Source: Oceanimonas marisflavi (GTDB lineage: Bacteria > Pseudomonadota > Gammaproteobacteria > Enterobacterales > Aeromonadaceae). From it: DNA of 64,000 nucleotides. Both the position numbers and the translations under genes were made by a program. The stretch covers positions 1 through 64,000 of the forward strand of contig NZ_QAGM01000014.1 in the NCBI RefSeq assembly GCF_003049725.1, written 5' to 3'. Below are positions 8,343-16,882 of the stretch, piece by piece (position 1 is the stretch's first letter; every line of letters starts with the position of its first letter). The notes beneath the pieces are model-generated. The model was not told where the DNA came from. It saw nothing but the letters and a program-made list of their open reading frames with translations, and did not search any database.

Positions 8343-9614
8343 TCAGGACGCCTTTTTCAGGCGCTTGGCGGCCACATTCACAATGGCCTGCTCCAGCCAG
8401 TCCAGGCCCTGGGTCAGCTCTTCTTCGGTGATGATCAGCGGGCACAGGCACTTGACCACTTCGTCATCGGGGCCGGCGGTTTCAATCACCAGGCCCAGCT
8501 CAAAGGCGCGGCTGGTAATTTCATCGGCAATGTCGCCGTTCACGCAGGCAATGCCCTGCATCATGCCGCGACCCTTCACTCTGTCGAACAGCTGCGGGAA
8601 CTTGTCCACCAGCGTTTGCAGCCGGCGGGTCAGCAGCTCACCCTTGGCGCGCACGCCGGCGGCAAACTCGTCATCCTGCCAGAAGGTTTCCAGCGCCTTG
8701 CGGGCGGTGATAAAGGCGTGGTTGTTGCCCCGGAAGGTACCGTTGTGCTCACCCGGCTCCCACTGATCCAGATCCGGACGCAGCAGCACCAGCGCAAAGG
8801 GCAGGCCCATGCCGCTCAGGGACTTGGACAGAGTAATGATGTCGGGCTTGATGCCCGCCGGCTCAAAGCTGAAGAAGGTGCCGGTGCGGCCGCAACCGGC
8901 CTGAATGTCATCGGCAATCAGCAGAATGTCGTGGGCGCGGCAGATCTTCTCCAGGCGCTGCAGCCACTTCATGGAGGCGGCGTTCAGACCGCCCTCGCCC
9001 TGTACCACTTCAAACAGCACGGCGGCAGGCTTGTCCAGGCCACTGGAGTTGTCGTTCAGCATGGTTTCAAACAGCACCAGGCTGTCTTCACCGGTGCCGG
9101 CATAACCGTCATAGGGCAGACGGGTCACATTGGCCAGCACGGTGCCGGCGCCACCACGATGGTGCTGGTTGCCGGTGGCGGCCAGCGCCCCCAGGCTCAC
9201 ACCGTGAAAGCCGTTGGTAAAGGCCACGATGTTTTCCCGGCCGGTAACCTTGCGGGCCAGCTTCATGGCCGCTTCCACCGCATTGGTGCCGGTGGGGCCG
9301 GTGAACTGGGCCACGTGATCCAGACCACGGGGCTTGAGAATAATGCTCTGCAGGGCGCTCAGGAATTTCGCCTTGGCATCGGTGTGCATGTCCAGGCCAT
9401 GGGCAATGCCGTCGTGCTGAATGTACTCGATCAAGGCTTCCTTCAGGGCCGGGTGGTTGTGGCCGTAGTTCAGGGTGCCGGCACCGGCCAGAAAGTCCAG
9501 ATAGCGCTTGCCGCTGCGGTCATGCAGCCACACGCCTCTGGCCTGATCAAACACCACCGGAAACGAGCGGGCATAGGTTTGTACGGTAGATTCCATTACG
9601 TCAAAAATACTCAT
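8343..9614 (-). CDS. ectB: diaminobutyrate--2-oxoglutarate transaminase
   Basis: A 423-aa class III PLP aminotransferase that converts L-aspartate-4-semialdehyde to L-2,4-diaminobutyrate, the first committed ectoine step. It shows the PLP region with DDIQAGCGRTG and the catalytic lysine in ITLSKSLSGMG, plus the EctB N-terminus (SIFDVMESTVQTYARSFP). The start is the ATG at 9614, with AAGGAG six bases upstream; a GTG directly before it is less likely. It follows ectA after 58 bases. Confidence 0.96.
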   Translation of the reverse strand: MSIFDVMESTVQTYARSFPVVFDQARGVWLHDRSGKRYLDFLAGAGTLNYGHNHPALKEALIEYIQHDGIAHGLDMHTDAKAKFLSALQSIILKPRGLDHVAQFTGPTGTNAVEAAMKLARKVTGRENIVAFTNGFHGVSLGALAATGNQHHRGGAGTVLANVTRLPYDGYAGTGEDSLVLFETMLNDNSSGLDKPAAVLFEVVQGEGGLNAASMKWLQRLEKICRAHDILLIADDIQAGCGRTGTFFSFEPAGIKPDIITLSKSLSGMGLPFALVLLRPDLDQWEPGEHNGTFRGNNHAFITARKALETFWQDDEFAAGVRAKGELLTRRLQTLVDKFPQLFDRVKGRGMMQGIACVNGDIADEITSRAFELGLVIETAGPDDEVVKCLCPLIITEEELTQGLDWLEQAIVNVAAKRLKKAS

Positions 9615-9672
9615 CACGACTCCTTAAAGTCCGAGTTCAAATCGTTAAATGCGAAAAATGGGGAAGACGGGC

Positions 9673-10179
9673 TCAGGCGAGCGGAATGCGATAGAGGATC
9701 TCGCTCTTGCTGTCGCCGCCGAAGTGACGCTCCTGATCAAACAGCACATGACGGCTGCCGGCGCCGGTGCCTCTGTCCCGGGACAGGCTGTCAAACAGCC
9801 CCCAGGAGGCCGCATTGTCGGGCGTAATGGTGGTTTCAATGCGGCGCACGCCCTGGCAGGCGTCGGCGTCGAGCAGGTTGTCGAGCAGGCGACGGGCCAG
9901 CCCCTCTCCGCGGGCGCGTTTATCTATGGCTACCTGCCACACGAACAGGGTGTCCGGCTCGGCGGGCTTGCGGTAGGCAGAGATAAACCCCAGCAGGGTT
10001 CCGTCGTCTTCGTCTTCGGCCAGCATGCAGGTGTCGGCGAAGTGCGAACACTGCAGCAGGTTGCAGTAGGTGGAGTTGGTATCGAGGGGTTTGCAGCGCT
10101 CAATCAGCAGATTGACGTTACGACCGTCCGTGGCATTGGGATGTCGCAATACAAGTTGTAGATCAACTGTTGTGTCCAT
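9673..10179 (-). CDS. ectA: L-2,4-diaminobutyrate acetyltransferase
   Basis: A 168-aa GNAT-fold enzyme that acetylates diaminobutyrate at the gamma nitrogen using acetyl-CoA. The acetyl-CoA binding motif is the RARGEGLARRLL stretch, preceded by FVWQVAID, and the family-typical ETTITPDNAASWGLF follows. It is first in the ectABC-ask order and so defines where the operon promoter should lie (10180-10300). Confidence 0.96.
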   Translation of the reverse strand: MDTTVDLQLVLRHPNATDGRNVNLLIERCKPLDTNSTYCNLLQCSHFADTCMLAEDEDDGTLLGFISAYRKPAEPDTLFVWQVAIDKRARGEGLARRLLDNLLDADACQGVRRIETTITPDNAASWGLFDSLSRDRGTGAGSRHVLFDQERHFGGDSKSEILYRIPLA

Positions 10180-10671
10180 AATGGTTGGTATTAATCTCTT
10201 TTGGTTAGTGAGCTAATCAAAAATTCCTTTATTAACCTAACAAACCATCAATCAATTGCAAGGCGGACTCTGTGAATTTAATTTGAACCGCATGCTTTTT
10301 TATCACCATATTATCGTCACCCACACCCCCTCATTTTGCCCGAAACCCTTGTCGCCAAAGGCCTGAACGACACCCCCCACCGTCGGCACGGCATCGGTAA
10401 CCGGCGACAATACACGCAAAATTTTTTCAATAAACCCTGACAAAGAGGTGAAATTCAGCAAAAATCCGCACCACCAGCCCACCCCCCTCTTTGCCACCAG
10501 CACGCTCGCAGCGCTCTGGCGCGCTCACCGGCCCCACCTCAGGATCACAGCCGCAGCGCAGCCATTTACTCAGAGGACGAACCAATCAATTCAATAGCAA
10601 CCTGGCGAAAAACTCATTAGATCCCTAAATAGCATGCAGAAAAGGCTGGCAGCATGATCATTTGAAAGCGA
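10180..10671. other. ect operon upstream region / intergenic
   Basis: A 490-base stretch between divergent ectA and the TPR gene. The first 80 bases upstream of ectA are AT-rich (TTGATT, TTAATA and TAATAA elements on the minus strand), as expected of a promoter, but I cannot fix one -35/-10 pair with confidence. The rest is mixed sequence, with a 66-codon minus-strand frame at 10303-10503 that has no coding signs. No EctR-type regulator gene is adjacent. Confidence 0.4.
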
Positions 10672-10734
10672 ATGATCGTCGCGGTATTCTTTCCCCCGCT
10701 TTCACAACCAATTCACATTTGTCACTCCCACGGT

Positions 10735-11616
10735 ATGCCCATGCTCAAACATTTCACTGCCCTGCTGTTGCTGTGCCTGTCTCTGCCTTCCGTTGCCGCC
10801 GAGCCCAGGCCCGAGCCTGAAACGGGTGAGGCCACCGAGGAGGTCCGCACCCGGCTTACGCCCCTGATGGAACGCTACATACTCGACGAGCTGAAGTCGC
10901 TGCGCACCGAAATGGCCCAGTTCCGCGTCAACGTAAAGGAAGAGGTGGTGCAAAAAGAGCTGGGCGTGGCCGACAAGGCCATGAGCTACGCCAACGTCAC
11001 CGTGACCTATTTCTTCTATCTGCTGGCAGGCGCCGCCTCTGTGCTGGCCATCGTGGGCTGGCAGTCCTTGCGCGAATTAAAGAAGTCCGCCCGGGATTAC
11101 GTGGAAACCCAGATGAAGCAGATCACCGAAACCTATGAGCGCAAGCTTCGGCAAATTGAGCGCGAACTGCAGCGAAAAACCAAGGTTATTGCGGAAAACT
11201 ACCGGGAAATTGAACGATTTCAGGAAGTGCACGCGCTCTGGCTGCGGGCCAGCCAGGAGCAGAGCCCTCAGGCCAAGATGGATATTTATGATCAGATCCT
11301 GCACATCAAGCCCGGCGATCTCGACGCCCTCACCCACAAGGCCGATGCGGCCCTGATGATGAACGAGCGCCAGTGGGCCCTGAGCCTGTGCAACCGGGTT
11401 ATGCAGGTGGATCCGCAAAACGCCCACGCCCTCTATCAGCGCGCCTGTGCCAACGCCGGCATGGGTCACGAAGAGCAGGCCCTGAGCGATCTGGAGCTGG
11501 CGGTGGAAAACAATGTGCACCTGCGCCATGTGGCGGCAGAAGACGAGGAGTTCGAGCCCCTGCGCCAGCACCCGCGCTTTATTGAATTGACCCTGGATGC
11601 GACTGAAACTGCGTAG
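10735..11616 (+). CDS. membrane-anchored coiled-coil/TPR protein of unknown function
   Basis: About 293 aa. A cleavable signal peptide (LLLLCLSLPSVAA) is followed by a charged region, one transmembrane segment (YFFYLLAGAASVLAIVGW), a long helical coiled coil with repeated QIERELQRK-type heptads, then TPR-like repeats (DLDALTHKADAALMMNERQWAL; NAHALYQRACANAGMGHEEQAL). The start at 10735 is chosen because it gives a normal signal peptide; the frame extends to 10672 without one. The topology suggests a periplasmic N-terminal part and a cytoplasmic TPR part for protein-protein contacts. No named family recognised. Confidence 0.7.
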   Translation: MPMLKHFTALLLLCLSLPSVAAEPRPEPETGEATEEVRTRLTPLMERYILDELKSLRTEMAQFRVNVKEEVVQKELGVADKAMSYANVTVTYFFYLLAGAASVLAIVGWQSLRELKKSARDYVETQMKQITETYERKLRQIERELQRKTKVIAENYREIERFQEVHALWLRASQEQSPQAKMDIYDQILHIKPGDLDALTHKADAALMMNERQWALSLCNRVMQVDPQNAHALYQRACANAGMGHEEQALSDLELAVENNVHLRHVAAEDEEFEPLRQHPRFIELTLDATETA

Positions 11617-11745
11617 TAAATAAACCGGGCTTGTGCACGAAAAACTCATGAAACAAATTTGCACATGACATAAAAAAAATTGATTTTGCGTACCGGGCTC
11701 GAGTGCCATACTTTCCGCGATCATCAATGCCACGTTAGAGTGAGA

Positions 11746-12087
11746 ATGCACATGAGCTTTGAGTCAGCCAAGCCGTTTCAGGACTTTACCCACTTCCCGC
11801 GCGGGCTGCGCCGCTGTGGCGAGTTCACCGTGACCGAAGCCCAGCTGCTGGAACAATGCGGCCACGCCATGCTGGGTCTTTATACCGGCCAGCGCGCTCC
11901 CATGAGCGACGAAGAGCAACGCTTTGTAGAGCAGGTACAGCAGCAGGCCACACCCGAGCTGCGCCATGCCAAAGTGTGGATGAAATACCTCAAGGTCATC
12001 GGTCCGCGCCGGGTGCACCGGCTGTGCTCGCCCATGAGCGGCGGCAACGACGACGACTACGAGCCGGTGGAAGACACCGCCGACTGA
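11746..12087 (+). CDS. maoP: macrodomain Ori organisation protein MaoP (DUF413/YifE)
   Basis: About 113 aa. The core FPRGLRRCGEFTVTEAQLLEQCGHAM matches the DUF413 family, whose E. coli member MaoP acts with the maoS site to organise the Ori macrodomain. The C-terminus is acidic (DDDYEPVEDTAD), as in the family. The start could be 11746 or 11752; a GAGTGAG motif precedes both. The frame extends upstream to 11680 but without family similarity. A strong terminator follows. Confidence 0.85.
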   Translation: MHMSFESAKPFQDFTHFPRGLRRCGEFTVTEAQLLEQCGHAMLGLYTGQRAPMSDEEQRFVEQVQQQATPELRHAKVWMKYLKVIGPRRVHRLCSPMSGGNDDDYEPVEDTAD

Positions 12088-12093
12088 TGCCAG

Positions 12094-12121
12094 AAGGCCG
12101 GAGCTGCTCCGGCCTTTTTTG
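12094..12121 (+). terminator. rho-independent terminator after maoP
   Basis: An 11-base inverted repeat AAGGCCGGAGC / GCTCCGGCCTT (9-bp stem in practice) is followed directly by a run of T. It starts six bases after the maoP stop codon. Confidence 0.9.
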
Positions 12122-12198
12122 TTTACCCTTCATTCCCTTGGGTTCCCTGCCCGAGTCACGCATAATGAACGGCAAACACAGCCAGGTGCATAACAACA

Positions 12199-13614
12199 AT
12201 GAGCGAGCAGAACCTGCCCACCTTTTACTTCTACGACTATGAAACCGCCGGGGTCAGCCCGAGCCAGGACAGACCCGTGCAGTTTGCCGGCATTCGCACC
12301 GACGCCGACTTCAATGAAATCGGCGAGCCCCAGATGTTTTACTGCCGGCTGCCGGCCGATTACCTGCCCTCGCCGGAAGCCACCCTGATCACCGGCATTA
12401 CGCCGCAAAAGGCGCAGCAGGAAGGTTTGTGCGAAGCGGACTTTATTGCCCGCATTCACCAGCAGTTCAGCCACCCGCAAACCTGCGTGCTGGGTTACAA
12501 CAACATACGCTTCGACGACGAAGTCACCCGTTACACCCTGTATCGCAACTTTTACGATCCCTACGCCTGGAGCTGGCAACAGGGCAACTCCCGCTGGGAT
12601 CTGCTGGATGTGGTGCGCGCCTTTTACGCCCTGCGCCCGGAAGGCATTGAGTGGCCGGAAGACGAAGACGGCCGGCCCAGCTTTAAACTGGAGCGGCTGA
12701 CCCAGGCCAACGGCATTGACCACGGCCAGGCGCACGACGCCCTGGCCGACGTGCGCGCCACCATTGCCCTGGCCCGGCTGCTGAAAACCGCCCAGCCCAG
12801 GCTGTTTGACTATCTGTTTGAGCTGCGCAACAAGCACAAGGTCAAGGCACTGATCGACATCATCAACGGCAAGCCCCTGGTGCATGTGTCCGGCATGTTT
12901 TCTCCCTGGCAGGGCTGCGCCAGCTGGATTGCGCCCCTGGCCTGGCACCCGGACAACACCAACGCGGTGATCTGCGTGGATCTGGCGAAAGATCTCTCGC
13001 CGCTGGTGGAGCTGGACGCCGACACTCTGCGCCAGCGCCTGTATACCAAAAAGAGCGAGCTGGGCGAGCTGCCGCCGGTGCCCCTCAAGCTGGTGCACAT
13101 CAACAAATGCCCGGTGCTGGCCAAGGCGGCGGCGCTGACCGAGCAGCGCGCCGACGAGCTGGGCATCGATCGGGCACAATGCCGCAAAAGTCTGGATTTG
13201 TTACGAAAACACCCGGAAATCCGGGAAAAAGTCGAAGCAGTCTACCAGCAGGCCGCCGGCTTTGATAACGACGACGATGTCGACACCTCCCTCTACAGCG
13301 GCTTTTTCGGTGACGCCGACAAGGCCGCCATGGCCATGGTACGCGACGGCCGGCCCGAGACCCTGGGTGAACTGCCGCTGCAGTTTACCGATGACCGTCT
13401 GCCGGAGCTGTTGTTTCGCTACCGGGCCCGCAACTACCCCCACACCCTGAACGAGCAGGAATGGCAACGCTGGCGCCTGCACTGTCAGGAGCAGCTCTCG
13501 GCCCGGGCCGAGCCCTATATGCACCGGCTGGAACAACTGGTGATCGAGCATCAGGATGATGAAACCCGGCTGGCGCTGCTGCAGGCGGTGGCCCGTTACG
13601 TTCAATCCCTGTAA
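12199..13614 (+). CDS. sbcB: exodeoxyribonuclease I
   Basis: A 471-aa 3'-5' single-strand DNA exonuclease acting in mismatch repair and recombination. The DEDDh active site is visible: FYDYETAG (Exo I), GYNNIRFDDE (Exo II) and HDALADVRAT (Exo III, catalytic His and Asp). The C-terminal SH3-like and helical domains of ExoI follow. Length agrees with E. coli SbcB (475 aa). It is the first gene after the maoP terminator. Confidence 0.96.
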   Translation: MSEQNLPTFYFYDYETAGVSPSQDRPVQFAGIRTDADFNEIGEPQMFYCRLPADYLPSPEATLITGITPQKAQQEGLCEADFIARIHQQFSHPQTCVLGYNNIRFDDEVTRYTLYRNFYDPYAWSWQQGNSRWDLLDVVRAFYALRPEGIEWPEDEDGRPSFKLERLTQANGIDHGQAHDALADVRATIALARLLKTAQPRLFDYLFELRNKHKVKALIDIINGKPLVHVSGMFSPWQGCASWIAPLAWHPDNTNAVICVDLAKDLSPLVELDADTLRQRLYTKKSELGELPPVPLKLVHINKCPVLAKAAALTEQRADELGIDRAQCRKSLDLLRKHPEIREKVEAVYQQAAGFDNDDDVDTSLYSGFFGDADKAAMAMVRDGRPETLGELPLQFTDDRLPELLFRYRARNYPHTLNEQEWQRWRLHCQEQLSARAEPYMHRLEQLVIEHQDDETRLALLQAVARYVQSL

Positions 13615-13623
13615 GATTTCCAT

Positions 13624-13962
13624 ATGAAGCTTATTCGTGATTTTGCGGTGATCCTTGCCTGCCTGCTGGCAGGCAAGGCCATTGCCGCCCTGCTGCCCTT
13701 TGCCTTTCCCGCCAGCATTATCGGTCTGCTGCTGCTCTTTACCCTGCTGAGCACCCAGATCATAGGGCTGGACTGGATACACGACGGCGGCCAGCTTATT
13801 TTGCGGCACATGGCGCTGCTGTTTATTCCGGTGGCCGCCGGCCTGCTGGGTTATGCCGACGTGCTGAGCGCAGGACTGGGCTTTATTCTGGTGGCCGCGA
13901 TCACCGGGCTGGTGCTGATCCTGCTGGTGGTGGGCCGGCTTTACCAGAGGATGATGTCATGA
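13624..13962 (+). CDS. yohJ: CidA/LrgA family membrane protein (YohJ type)
   Basis: A 112-aa protein with four hydrophobic segments and the family motif FPASIIGLLLLF. CidA/LrgA proteins are holin-like and work with CidB/LrgB partners; the YohJK pair has been linked to metabolite (pyruvate/3-hydroxypropionate) transport or export and murein hydrolase control. It overlaps the following lrgB-type gene by four bases (ATGA), so the two are translationally coupled. Confidence 0.88.
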   Translation: MKLIRDFAVILACLLAGKAIAALLPFAFPASIIGLLLLFTLLSTQIIGLDWIHDGGQLILRHMALLFIPVAAGLLGYADVLSAGLGFILVAAITGLVLILLVVGRLYQRMMS

Positions 13963-14648
13963 TGTTCTGGCTGGCCATACCGCTGACCGTGCTGTTTTAC
14001 CTGCTCACCCGCAAGCTGGCGCGCCGGCTGAAGAGTCCGCTGGTCAACCCCATTATGATACCGGCGCTGCTGGTGATCGGCCTGCTGCTGGCCACCGGTC
14101 AGGATCCGGCAGACTATGAAGCCGGCGCCGAGCCCCTCAGCCTGCTGCTGGAGCTGGCGGTGGTGGCCTTTGCCCTGCCGCTCTATCAGCAGGCCGCCAA
14201 AATCCGCAGCCAGCTGGTGCCCATTTTGCTGTGCTGCAGTCTGTCGGTGCTGATTTCGGTGGGCACCACCCTGCTGATTGGCACCTTTATTCACGCCAGC
14301 CCTGAGCTGCTGGCCTCGGTGGCCACCAAATCCATTACCACCCCCCTGGCCATGAGCGTGAGCGAAGCCATGGGCGGCATTCCCGCCATTGCCGCCGGCC
14401 TGGTGATCATAGTGGGCATGATGGGGGCCATTATCGGCTTTCCGCTGATGCGCCTGGCCGGTATTCACCATCCCGAAGCCCAGGGACTGGCCATGGGCGC
14501 CGGCGCCCATGCCATCGGCACCGGGGCCGCCGCCGAGGTGGGCAATACCCAGGGGGCGTTTTCGTCCCTAGCCATGGTGGTGTGCGGCATTGTCACCGCC
14601 CTGCTGGCGCCGCCCCTGTTTCACCTCTATCTCTGGCTGACAGGCTGA
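13959..14648 (+). CDS. yohK: CidB/LrgB family membrane protein (YohK type)
   Basis: A 229-aa multi-pass membrane protein of the LrgB family. Signature segments are SVATKSITTPLAMSVSEAMGG and HPEAQGLAMGAGAHAIGTGAA. It is the partner of the preceding CidA/LrgA-like protein; the two are commonly encoded together, here with an ATGA overlap. In E. coli the yohJK-cdd order is the same, supporting the YohK assignment. Confidence 0.9.
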   Translation: MMFWLAIPLTVLFYLLTRKLARRLKSPLVNPIMIPALLVIGLLLATGQDPADYEAGAEPLSLLLELAVVAFALPLYQQAAKIRSQLVPILLCCSLSVLISVGTTLLIGTFIHASPELLASVATKSITTPLAMSVSEAMGGIPAIAAGLVIIVGMMGAIIGFPLMRLAGIHHPEAQGLAMGAGAHAIGTGAAAEVGNTQGAFSSLAMVVCGIVTALLAPPLFHLYLWLTG

Positions 14649-14663
14649 CCCGGGAGACACACC

Positions 14664-15509
14664 ATGGCACACGCGCTTGCTGAGGCACTGCAACAACAGG
14701 GGCTGACACACCCGCTGCAGCTCACACCGGGCCAGATAGCGGCACTGAGGCAGGCAACCCGGCTTGCCGAAAACGAGCTGGCGCTGGCGCTGCTGCCTCA
14801 GGCCCAGAGCCTGGCCCATGCGCCGGTATCCGGCTTTGCCGTGGGGGCCATTGCCATGGCCGGCTCGGGACACTGGTATCTGGGCGCCAATCTGGAGTTC
14901 ACCGGCCTGCCGCTGAACCATTCCGTGCATGCCGAGCAGGCTGCCATCGGTCACGCCGCCCTGCACGGGGAAAAGACCATCAGCAAGGTGGTGGTCAGCG
15001 CCAGCCCCTGCGGCCACTGCCGTCAGTTTATGCAGGAGCTGAACCAGAGTGATCTGACCATCATACTGCCCGGTGAACGCCACCGGCTGAGCGCGCTGCT
15101 GCCCCATGCCTTTGGCCCGGCGGATCTGGGCCTTGCCGGCGGCATGCTGACGCCTTCGCCCGGCTCCCTCACCAGCAACAGCGCCGATGCACTGATACAA
15201 ACGGCCCTGGATGAAGCCAATGCCAGCCACGCCCCCTACAGCAACAATCGCGCCGGCGTGACCCTGCTGCTGAAAGACGGCCGGGTCTGCCGGGGTCGCT
15301 ATCTGGAAAACGCCGCCTTTAATCCCGGCCTGGGCCCCATGCAGCTGGCCCTGAGCCAACTGCGGTTGCACGGAGCCTCGCCGGAGCATATTTGCCGGGC
15401 CGTGCTGGTGGAAAGGGCCGCCGTCATCAGCCAGTACCCCGGCGCCGCTCAGGCGCTGGCCTCGGTCAGCCCGGTGGCGCTGACACACCTGGCCCTGTCA
15501 CAACGATAA
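14664..15509 (+). CDS. cdd: cytidine deaminase
   Basis: A 281-aa dimeric-type cytidine deaminase that converts cytidine and deoxycytidine to uridine forms. The catalytic zinc site is HAE at residues 89-91 and PCGHC at 115-119, with the second degenerate domain (AHAPYSNNRAGV) in the C-terminal half as in E. coli Cdd. A GGGAGA ribosome binding site precedes the ATG. It follows yohK after 15 bases, the same order as in E. coli. Confidence 0.96.
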   Translation: MAHALAEALQQQGLTHPLQLTPGQIAALRQATRLAENELALALLPQAQSLAHAPVSGFAVGAIAMAGSGHWYLGANLEFTGLPLNHSVHAEQAAIGHAALHGEKTISKVVVSASPCGHCRQFMQELNQSDLTIILPGERHRLSALLPHAFGPADLGLAGGMLTPSPGSLTSNSADALIQTALDEANASHAPYSNNRAGVTLLLKDGRVCRGRYLENAAFNPGLGPMQLALSQLRLHGASPEHICRAVLVERAAVISQYPGAAQALASVSPVALTHLALSQR

Positions 15510-15522
15510 CAAGGAGCACACC

Positions 15523-16173
15523 ATGAAACTGTATCTGTTCGATCATTGCCCGTTTTGCGTCAAGGCCATGATGGCCGCCGGTTACGCCGGACTTGAGGTG
15601 GAGTATGTGTATCTCGACAACCACGACGTGGCCGCCCGGGAGCGCATGGTGGGTTACAACGCCGTGCCCATTCTGGAGAAAGAGGACGGCAGCTTTATGG
15701 CCGAAAGCGCCGACATTGTGGAGTTGCTTATCAGCAAGAGCGACAAAACCCTGGCCCCCGCCGTCTTTGGCGAGCGCATCAGCCAGTGGCAGGAGCGCCA
15801 CCAGCAGACCCTGTGGAACCTGATCTTTCCCCGGGACGTGCGCCTGCCCCTGCCGGAGTTCGCCAAACCCGAAGCCATTGACTATTTCACCCGCAACAAA
15901 AGCGCCATGCTGGGTCACAGCTTTGAGCAGGCACTGCAGGAAACCCCGGCCCACCTGGCCGACATGCGCGCCGCCCTCGGCAAGCTGGACTGGCTGCTGC
16001 CGCCGTCACAGCGGGACGACAAACGGCTGAGCTGGGACGACATTCACCTGTTCCCCACCCTGCGCAACCTCACCATGGTGAGTGGCCTGGAGTTCGGTTT
16101 TGGTCTGAATGCCTATCTGGACGAAGTGTCACAGCTGACCGGCGTGGCCCTGTACCGGGATATGGCCTGCTGA
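15523..16173 (+). CDS. grxB: glutaredoxin 2
   Basis: A 216-aa GST-like glutaredoxin. The N-terminal thioredoxin-fold domain carries CPFC at residues 9-12 (CPYC in E. coli), then NAVPIL with the cis-proline and the C-terminal all-helical Glrx2 domain. It reduces disulfides with glutathione. An AAGGAG site precedes the ATG. It lies 13 bases after cdd and ends nine bases before the convergent recR. Confidence 0.95.
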   Translation: MKLYLFDHCPFCVKAMMAAGYAGLEVEYVYLDNHDVAARERMVGYNAVPILEKEDGSFMAESADIVELLISKSDKTLAPAVFGERISQWQERHQQTLWNLIFPRDVRLPLPEFAKPEAIDYFTRNKSAMLGHSFEQALQETPAHLADMRAALGKLDWLLPPSQRDDKRLSWDDIHLFPTLRNLTMVSGLEFGFGLNAYLDEVSQLTGVALYRDMAC

Positions 16174-16182
16174 GTTGACGGC

Positions 16183-16788
16183 TTACCCGCTGAACGCCTT
16201 TCTGCCCATAAAGGAATGGCTGAGGGTATTGCCGTCCACCAGCTCCAGCTCGCCGCCAATGGGCACGCCGTGGGCGATGCGGCTCACCGACACGCCGTGG
16301 CGGCGGGCGATATCGGCAATAAAGTAGGCGGTGGCTTCCCCTTCCACCGTGGGGTTGGTGGCCAGGATCAGCTCGTCAAACTGCTCAGCGTCCAGCCAGT
16401 TTTCCAGCACATCCAGCCCCAGCTCTTCCGGGCCCACCCCGTCCAGCGGCGACAGGTGGCCCATCAGCACAAAGTAGCGTCCCTGATACTGGCCGGTCTG
16501 CTCAATGGCCACCACGTCGGCGGGGCTTTCCACCACGCACAGCTGACCGCTCACCGCCCGCTTGGGGCTGGCGCAAATGGCGCAGATGTCTTCTTCGGTA
16601 AAGGTGCGGCACTGGCGGCAATGACCGATATGATCGAGCGCCTGCTCCAGCACATGGGCCAGCCGGCGGCCGCCGGCGCGCTGGCGCTCCAGCAGGGCAA
16701 AGGCCATGCGCTGAGCCGACTTGGGGCCCACCCCCGGCAGCACCTGCAGGCTTTTGATTAAATCATCCAGTAACGGGCTGAAACGCAT
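16183..16788 (-). CDS. recR: recombination protein RecR
   Basis: A 201-aa RecFOR-pathway protein. It has the N-terminal HhH motif ([14 protein letters not shown]), a C4 zinc finger ([19 protein letters not shown]) and a Toprim domain ([26 protein letters not shown]). It loads RecA at gapped DNA together with RecO. In E. coli recR follows ybaB directly in the dnaX operon; here a diguanylate cyclase gene lies between them. Confidence 0.97.
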   Translation of the reverse strand: MRFSPLLDDLIKSLQVLPGVGPKSAQRMAFALLERQRAGGRRLAHVLEQALDHIGHCRQCRTFTEEDICAICASPKRAVSGQLCVVESPADVVAIEQTGQYQGRYFVLMGHLSPLDGVGPEELGLDVLENWLDAEQFDELILATNPTVEGEATAYFIADIARRHGVSVSRIAHGVPIGGELELVDGNTLSHSFMGRKAFSG

Positions 16789-16882
16789 GGCAACACTCGA
16801 ACAGTCATAACCAAAAAAAGTGACGGCGGCTCAGGCCACCATCAACAAGACAGGCGGAATCTACCATATTGGCCAGCGGAGA

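Noticed and set aside
10303-10503. 66-codon minus-strand frame in the ectA upstream region
   Set aside because: No ribosome binding site, no family similarity and odd composition. Probably chance.
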